From Acidimicrobiia bacterium (lineage in GTDB: Bacteria > Actinomycetota > Acidimicrobiia > Acidimicrobiales > Ilumatobacteraceae): a DNA stretch of 10,425 bases. Below, one piece after another: positions 6,563 to 10,425 of this stretch. Both the position numbers and the translations under genes were made by a program. The DNA lies in assembly GCA_009927565.1 (NCBI GenBank), contig RFMT01000211.1:1-10425 (forward strand), given 5' to 3'. Positions within the stretch are counted from its first letter, which is position 1. Each line of letters opens with the position of its first letter. The notes below the pieces were generated by a model. That model was not told the DNA's origin. It saw nothing but the letters and a program-made list of their open reading frames with translations, and ran no database searches.

Positions 6563-7471
6563 TCAGCAGAATTGGTTGATCCAGTTCATGATGGCGGGGC
6601 GATATTTGAGAACTGACTTGTATTGTGCGACGTCTTCTGGCAGACGCTCGAGCATGGTGCGAATGTTTTGAGCAATTTGTTTGCTGCGCGAAAGATATTC
6701 GGGTAGCGGCTGTTGATATCCACGAATTGTGAACAAAATGCCACCGGTCTTAGGCAGTCGACGCAAAGTTTGGCGCTCCATACGAATCCATAACTCTTCT
6801 GGAGTTTTCACAAGCGGCCCCGACGGAATTTGCGGCTGAAACAGCGCTGGGTGGTCTTGAATGATCCAGTTCGATCGCCACACTGGTTTTTCGACTGTCA
6901 GGCGTTGAAAATATGTGTCGACTGCGGCGCCAACGTGATCGGCGTACTTTGCCACAGGTTCATGAATCGCGAGCATATTTTGACCCATTTTTTCTGCCAA
7001 CATCCAGCGACTCGGGCAACACACAACTGCTGCGTTAAGCAACAATTGCTGGCTGCCGTCTGTCGATTTCACCGGTTGCAAAACAGCCAGATCGTCGGCA
7101 ACGAGCAAACTCGCTTCGACAAGTGCATCGATGCCGCTCGACGCCAACTCAACACCCGCCCACTGACCGACAAGTTCGGCGGCTTCTTGAGCAACTTCTT
7201 CGCCGCCTGGCCGCAAACCGACGACTTCATTACGACGCGAGGCCAAAAGTTTCTTTTTTAGCTGAACTGTCAAGTCAAATTCATCGTCGCGCAACAACCA
7301 GTTTGAAATCTCGACGGGAAATGTACCGAGTCGGTGACGAAAGTTCTCACCGACTAGTTGCGGCAGAATCTGCTCGGGTATCGGCATTGCCGAAAACGAC
7401 ATTGCCTCAACGGGCGGTGCCTCGTCGAAAGGTGTAAAGGGATGACGATGGAGAACGTGGTTACTAGCCAC
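6563..7471 (-). CDS. DUF3445 family, heme-dependent oxidative N-demethylase-like protein
   Basis: This is a 302-residue protein of the DUF3445/HDOD family, whose studied member (HdmA of Pseudomonas, a PAS-fold heme enzyme) oxidatively demethylates secondary amines such as dimethylamine. Family blocks are visible in order: HPFTPFDEAPP (10-20), HRLGTFPVEISNWLL (46-60), LNAAVVCCPSRWMLAEKMG (145-163), IHEPV (169-173), PVWRSNWIIQDHPALFQP (196-213), RMERQTLRRLPKTGGILFTIR (about 230-250), and KYRPAIMNWI near the end. The longest reading starts at 7537 but overlaps the dehydrogenase gene; I chose GTG 7471 because the conserved HPF block starts soon after it. GATAAT (7481-7476) lies four bases upstream. 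It follows the dehydrogenase by 16 bases, likely one unit. The other Hdm subunits (flavin/ferredoxin reductase and THF partners) are absent here, so the substrate and electron donor are unknown. It is a cytosolic protein. Confidence 0.8.
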   Translation of the reverse strand: MASNHVLHRHPFTPFDEAPPVEAMSFSAMPIPEQILPQLVGENFRHRLGTFPVEISNWLLRDDEFDLTVQLKKKLLASRRNEVVGLRPGGEEVAQEAAELVGQWAGVELASSGIDALVEASLLVADDLAVLQPVKSTDGSQQLLLNAAVVCCPSRWMLAEKMGQNMLAIHEPVAKYADHVGAAVDTYFQRLTVEKPVWRSNWIIQDHPALFQPQIPSGPLVKTPEELWIRMERQTLRRLPKTGGILFTIRGYQQPLPEYLSRSKQIAQNIRTMLERLPEDVAQYKSVLKYRPAIMNWINQFC

Positions 7472-7487
7472 GCAAATTATCGATTCG

Positions 7488-8263
7488 TCACTTAGGCGGC
7501 ATGCGAATGCCACCATCGACACGAATCGACTCGGCATTCATATAACTATTCGTGACGCACTCGACAACCATTGACGCAAGTTCTTCTGGCGCGCCAAGTC
7601 GATGTGGAAACAACACACCTTTTTCAAGATTCGCTTTGAAGTTTTCACTGGCTTCGCCCTGACCATAAATAGGTGTGTCGATCAAACCTGGCGCAACTGT
7701 GTTAACGCGAACGCCGATTGCCGAAAGATCGCGCGCGATCGGCAAAGTCATGCCGACTACTCCACCTTTTGAAGCCGAATAAGACGCCTGACCGATTTGA
7801 CCGTCGTAAGCAGCAACGGATGCAATGTTGACGATTGCACCGCGCTCACCATTGGCGAGCGGCTCAGTTGTGCTCATCGCTGTGCCAACAATACGAATGC
7901 AATCGAACGAACCAACCAAGTTGATCGCGATTACTTTTTGAAAGCGTCGAGGTTTGCCGCCGACTCGTACGTGCCGTCTTTGCCGACCGTGCGTTGCGCC
8001 CAACCAATGCCCGCTGAATTGACGAGCACACGAACCGGGCCCATCGACTTTGCCATCTCGGTTGCGTTGATGATGTCTTGAGTGTTGGTGACATCAACCT
8101 TGCAAAATGCGCCACCGATTTCTTTGGCGAGTGAATTGCCTTTTTCTTCTTGAAGATCGGCGACAACTACTTTTGCACCGCGTGCGGCCAACATTCGCGC
8201 CACCGCTGCGCCGATACCTGATGCTCCACCTGTAACTATCGCGCTTACGCCTTTAATGTCCAT
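7488..8263 (-). CDS. Short-chain dehydrogenase, HSD17B10 / 3-hydroxyacyl-CoA dehydrogenase type II-like, one frameshift
   Basis: This is a classical NAD-dependent SDR of about 258 residues after one frame repair. The first frame (from ATG 8263) has the cofactor motif TGGASGIG (11-18), VVVADL with the Asp that favours NAD, and NSAGIG. It breaks at a T5 run (plus 7935-7939), where one base is missing. The other frame resumes with VIAINLVGSFDCIR, the catalytic Ser region NIASVAAYDGQ, YSASK with the catalytic Tyr and Lys, GMTLPIARDL, and APGLIDTP. The ending VDGGIRMPP, together with GQIGQASYSASKGG and GMTLPIARDL, is very close to human HSD17B10. It is therefore likely to oxidise 3-hydroxyacyl-CoA or similar alcohols in fatty-acid or branched-chain amino-acid breakdown. 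A probable promoter with an overlapping palindrome precedes it, and the DUF3445 gene follows 16 bases after its stop. Artefactual frameshift is my preferred reading. Confidence 0.87.
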
Positions 8264-8269
8264 GAATGC

Positions 8270-8299
8270 AGACTACGCAAGTTGCGCGAATGCGGGCAA
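8270..8299 (-). promoter_or_regulatory. Putative promoter of the short-chain dehydrogenase gene
   Basis: On the minus strand, TTGCCC (8299-8294) and TAGTCT (8275-8270) are 18 bases apart, acceptable -35 and -10 boxes. The -10 is followed by six bases and then ATG 8263, which would make the transcript leaderless or nearly so. No Shine-Dalgarno lies in the gap. The -35 sits inside one arm of the palindrome at 8278-8303. Confidence 0.42.
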
Positions 8300-8303
8300 C
8301 TTG
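8278..8303. repeat. Perfect 8-bp inverted repeat over the dehydrogenase promoter (candidate operator)
   Basis: CAAGTTGC (8278-8285) and GCAACTTG (8296-8303) are perfect inverted copies separated by ten bases. The dyad covers the -35 box and most of the spacer of the putative promoter for the dehydrogenase and DUF3445 genes. That placement fits a repressor site of a TetR- or GntR-like dimer. No run of T follows on either strand, so it is not a standard terminator of rnhA. Confidence 0.45.
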
Positions 8304-8331
8304 GACTCTTGAAGACTTGCGGTTGTCAGCC

Positions 8332-8769
8332 TCAACCAGCGCCGAGCGACGCAGCAACTGCAAGTTGATCAACAAGTTCATTCATCGGGTCGCCATTGTG
8401 TGCTTTGACCCAAGTGAAAGAAATATCGTCGCGACTGTTGACTAGCTCGATGAGCGGCTCCCATAGGTCGCGATTTGCAACCGGTTGACGTTGCGAGTTT
8501 TTCCATCCGCGTCGTTGCCAACCCATCCACCACTTGTCACGAAAACAATGCACGACATAAGTGCTGTCACTTACAATTTCAATCGGTTCGCGAAAATCTG
8601 AATATGTGCGCAAAGCATTGATCACTGCGAGCAATTCCATCCGTTGATTCGTGGTCTGCGACTCGTGACCAAAACCGCTCGGCTCGCCCGTAGGTGCAAC
8701 GGCCCACGCCCAACCACCAGGGCCAGGGTTGCCCGAACATGCGCCATCGGTGTAGATAACAATTGACAT
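8332..8769 (-). CDS. rnhA: Ribonuclease HI
   Basis: This 145-residue enzyme cuts the RNA strand of RNA-DNA hybrids, removing R-loops and primers. It begins MSIVIYTDGACSGNPGPGGW, the RNase H signature, with catalytic Asp8. Glu45 (in QRMEL), Asp68 (in SDSTYV) and Asp134 (in NELVDQLA) complete the metal-binding carboxylates, and His124 in KAHNG matches the catalytic His of the E. coli enzyme. The basic, Trp-rich handle WWMGWQRRGWKN (80-91) is present. The length is close to that of E. coli RNase HI (155). The ATG at 8769 is preceded immediately by AAAGGA, too close to act as a normal Shine-Dalgarno. It is divergent from aceE and 68 bases upstream of the dehydrogenase gene on the same strand. Confidence 0.95.
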   Translation of the reverse strand: MSIVIYTDGACSGNPGPGGWAWAVAPTGEPSGFGHESQTTNQRMELLAVINALRTYSDFREPIEIVSDSTYVVHCFRDKWWMGWQRRGWKNSQRQPVANRDLWEPLIELVNSRDDISFTWVKAHNGDPMNELVDQLAVAASLGAG

Positions 8770-8778
8770 TCCTTTAAT

Positions 8779-8795
8779 ACTTACGCAAACTTACG
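8779..8795. repeat. Two ACTTACG direct repeats one helical turn apart in the rnhA-aceE gap
   Basis: ACTTACG occurs at 8779-8785 and again at 8789-8795, a ten-base period, in the 80-base region between the divergent rnhA and aceE starts. Spacing of one turn puts both copies on the same DNA face, as in sites for cooperative regulators. The copies lie next to the rnhA start. It is a short repeat and could be chance. Confidence 0.28.
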
Positions 8796-8837
8796 GTGAA
8801 TAGCGACATACATCTGTGCAGTGTCGAAAAAATCTGC

Positions 8838-8843
8838 GAGAAT
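8838..8843 (+). promoter_or_regulatory. Putative extended -10 box of a leaderless aceE promoter
   Basis: GAGAAT matches TATAAT at four of six positions, has TG at the extended -10 position (8835-8837 reads TGC), and lies six bases before the GTG start at 8850. The best -35 at 17 bases (TGTGCA) is weak. It is supported mainly by the same spacing at other starts in the window. Confidence 0.25.
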
Positions 8844-8849
8844 AGACAC

Positions 8850-10425
8850 GTGCTGTTTGACGGATCAATTCATCAACTGCCAGATACCGACCCAGGCGAA
8901 ACCCAAGAGTGGCTCGACTCGCTTGACGCGGTTGTCGAAGTGCAAGGCAAGACTCGCGCGCGTTATTTGTTGTCGCGACTTTTAGAGCGTGCACGTGCGA
9001 GTCAAGTGAGTTTTCCGGCGACGGTTTCGACGCCTTACATCAACAGCATTTCGTCTGAATATGAGCCGTGGTTTCCGGGCGACGAACATCTTGAGCGCAG
9101 AATTCGCGCTTACATTCGTTGGAATGCGGCCGTCATGGTCGTGCGCGCAAACACCAAGGCCGAAGGTATCGGCGGTCACCTTTCGACATTTGCTTCATCA
9201 GCGAGTCTCTATGAAATTGGTTTCAACCACTTCTTCAAAGGAAAAGAAAGCGGCACGCCCGGTGACCACGTTTATTTTCAAGGACACGCGGCGCCCGGTA
9301 TTTATGCTCGCGCATTTTTAGAGCGCCGACTCAACGAAGACGACCTCGACGCGTTCAGACGCGAAATTGGTCGTGGCGGACGCGGTTTGTCGAGTTACCC
9401 GCACCCCCGATTGATGCCAGACTTCTGGGAGTTTCCGACTGTGTCGATGGGTCTTGGGCCGTTGACCGCGCTATACCAAGCACGCTTCAACAGATATTTG
9501 CTGAACCGCAAGATCGACGACACGTCTGCAAGTCGCGTGTGGGCATTCTTGGGTGACGGAGAATGCGACGAACCAGAAACTCTCGGCTCAATTTCGCTTG
9601 CCGCGCGTGAACAACTCGACAATTTGGTGTTCGTAGTGAACTGCAATTTGCAGCGTCTCGACGGCCCAGTGCGTGGCAACGGAAAGATCATTCAAGAACT
9701 CGAGGCGACATTTCGCGGTGCCGGATGGAACGTGATCAAAGTGATCTGGGGCTCGAAGTGGGATGAACTCTTGGCACGCGACACTTCAGGCGCATTGCTC
9801 AACAAGATGAATACGACTGTTGACGGAGAGTTTCAGCGATACACAGTCGAAGACGGAAACTACATTCGCGAAAACTTCTTCGGCCCAGACCCGCGCTTGC
9901 GCGAAATGGTCAGCCACCTTTCAGATGAAGACTTGCAAAACTTGCCCCGCGGTGGTCACGACTATCGCAAACTTTATGCCGCATACCGTGCGGCAGTCGA
10001 AAATACTGGCTCAGGTCGACCGACGGCGATTTTGTGCAAGACCGTCAAGGGTTGGACACTCGGCGACGACATTGAAGGCCGTAACGCCACTCATCAAATT
10101 AAAAAGATGACCGACACACAATTAAAGGCCTTGCGCGATCGCTTGCACTTGAACGAAGAAATCTCTGACGCCGATCTCGAAGCCGAAGACCCACCCTATT
10201 ATCGCCCACCGGTTGACAGTGTCGAATATCAATACATGATCGAACGTCGTCGTGCGCTCGGTGGTGCGATGCCACGACGCAACACAACTGTGCGCAAGGC
10301 AATTAGTTTGCCGAGCGACGAAGTATTCAAAGAATTTGAAACCGGTAGTGGTGATCAAAGCGTAAGCACGACGATGGGTTTCACGAGATTGCTGCGGAAC
10401 TTGGCTCGCGACAAAGATTTCGGTG
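8850..10425 (+). CDS. aceE: Pyruvate dehydrogenase E1 component, homodimeric AceE type, 3' end outside window
   Basis: AceE uses thiamine diphosphate to decarboxylate pyruvate and acetylate the lipoyl group of E2, feeding acetyl-CoA into the TCA cycle. The window holds 525 codons of a protein usually near 900. Reading is uninterrupted. Visible landmarks: DPGETQEWLDSLDAVV, YEPWFPGDE, GGHLSTFASSASLYEIGFNHFF (from residue 108), SYPHPRLMPDFWEFPTVSMG, the ThDP/Mg motif GDGECDEPETLGS (235-247) running to NCNLQRLDGPVRG, then FRGAGWNVIKVIWGSKWD and KTVKGWTLGDDIEGRNATHQ. This is the actinobacterial/proteobacterial homodimeric form, not the alpha/beta form. I chose GTG 8850, just before DGSIHQLPDTDPGE; an in-frame GTG at 8796 would add 18 residues that do not resemble the family and would leave only 26 bases to rnhA. 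No Shine-Dalgarno is seen. Confidence 0.95.
   Translation, partial: MLFDGSIHQLPDTDPGETQEWLDSLDAVVEVQGKTRARYLLSRLLERARASQVSFPATVSTPYINSISSEYEPWFPGDEHLERRIRAYIRWNAAVMVVRANTKAEGIGGHLSTFASSASLYEIGFNHFFKGKESGTPGDHVYFQGHAAPGIYARAFLERRLNEDDLDAFRREIGRGGRGLSSYPHPRLMPDFWEFPTVSMGLGPLTALYQARFNRYLLNRKIDDTSASRVWAFLGDGECDEPETLGSISLAAREQLDNLVFVVNCNLQRLDGPVRGNGKIIQELEATFRGAGWNVIKVIWGSKWDELLARDTSGALLNKMNTTVDGEFQRYTVEDGNYIRENFFGPDPRLREMVSHLSDEDLQNLPRGGHDYRKLYAAYRAAVENTGSGRPTAILCKTVKGWTLGDDIEGRNATHQIKKMTDTQLKALRDRLHLNEEISDADLEAEDPPYYRPPVDSVEYQYMIERRRALGGAMPRRNTTVRKAISLPSDEVFKEFETGSGDQSVSTTMGFTRLLRNLARDKDFG

Noticed and set aside
7472..7537. Longer N-terminus for the DUF3445 protein starting at ATG 7537
   Set aside because: It would overlap the end of the dehydrogenase gene by 50 bases, and its residues are out-of-frame dehydrogenase sequence. 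GTG 7471 sits just before the conserved HPFTPFDE block.
8321..8337. GGTTG/CAACC hairpin overlapping the rnhA stop codon
   Set aside because: The stem is only five pairs and no T run follows in the direction of rnhA transcription, so it is not convincing as a terminator.
8796..8849. Upstream GTG at 8796 as the aceE start
   Set aside because: The extra 18 residues are Cys-rich and unlike AceE N-termini, and the gap to rnhA would shrink to 26 bases. It is not fully excluded.
1..10425. Mobile elements, CRISPR arrays, tRNA or rRNA genes, phage or defence systems
   Set aside because: I found no transposase or integrase motifs, no regularly spaced repeats, and no tRNA-like or rRNA-like segments; nearly all bases are accounted for by conserved genes.

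Overview
The window looks like a chromosomal, housekeeping-plus-metabolism stretch of an actinobacterium of intermediate G+C content, perhaps an aquatic Acidimicrobiia-type lineage (inference, not proven). The reasons are: two tandem TrkA/CeoBC-type RCK genes divergent from a KimA/Rv2690c-like permease, an arrangement I recall from mycobacteria; a homodimeric AceE-type pyruvate dehydrogenase E1; several GTG starts; and almost no Shine-Dalgarno sequences. No mobile element, RNA gene or CRISPR array is visible.

Layout. Bases 1-826 (minus): two overlapping TrkA-type genes; the second, at the left edge, is cut by the window and the first is frameshifted twice. Bases 827-890: divergent control region with a 12-bp tandem repeat. 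Bases 891-2750 (plus): a KimA-like potassium permease. Bases 2767-6539 (plus): a tightly packed series of a TIGR01777 epimerase-like protein (frameshifted), an FAD-dependent amine-oxidase/phytoene-desaturase-like protein, an SRPBCC/START-domain protein and argJ. Bases 6563-8769 (minus): rnhA, then an HSD17B10-like short-chain dehydrogenase (frameshifted), then a DUF3445 heme-dependent N-demethylase-like protein. From 8850 (plus): aceE, running off the right edge.

How the parts may work together. The left part reads as a potassium-homeostasis module: a KimA-fold importer with two nucleotide-binding RCK regulators. The centre holds a three-gene redox/lipid-type cassette of unknown product, followed by an arginine-biosynthesis gene that is not next to other arg genes. 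The right part holds a possible two-gene unit (acyl-CoA/alcohol dehydrogenase plus heme N-demethylase) and divergent rnhA/aceE.

Two patterns cross gene borders. First, four single-base frame breaks interrupt three otherwise well conserved genes, at or next to A/T runs. This fits indel errors in the assembly better than gene decay. Second, many starts carry a TAnnnT-like hexamer 12-13 bases upstream of the start codon and no Shine-Dalgarno, as expected for leaderless transcripts; two of these hexamers overlap the stop codon of the gene upstream.
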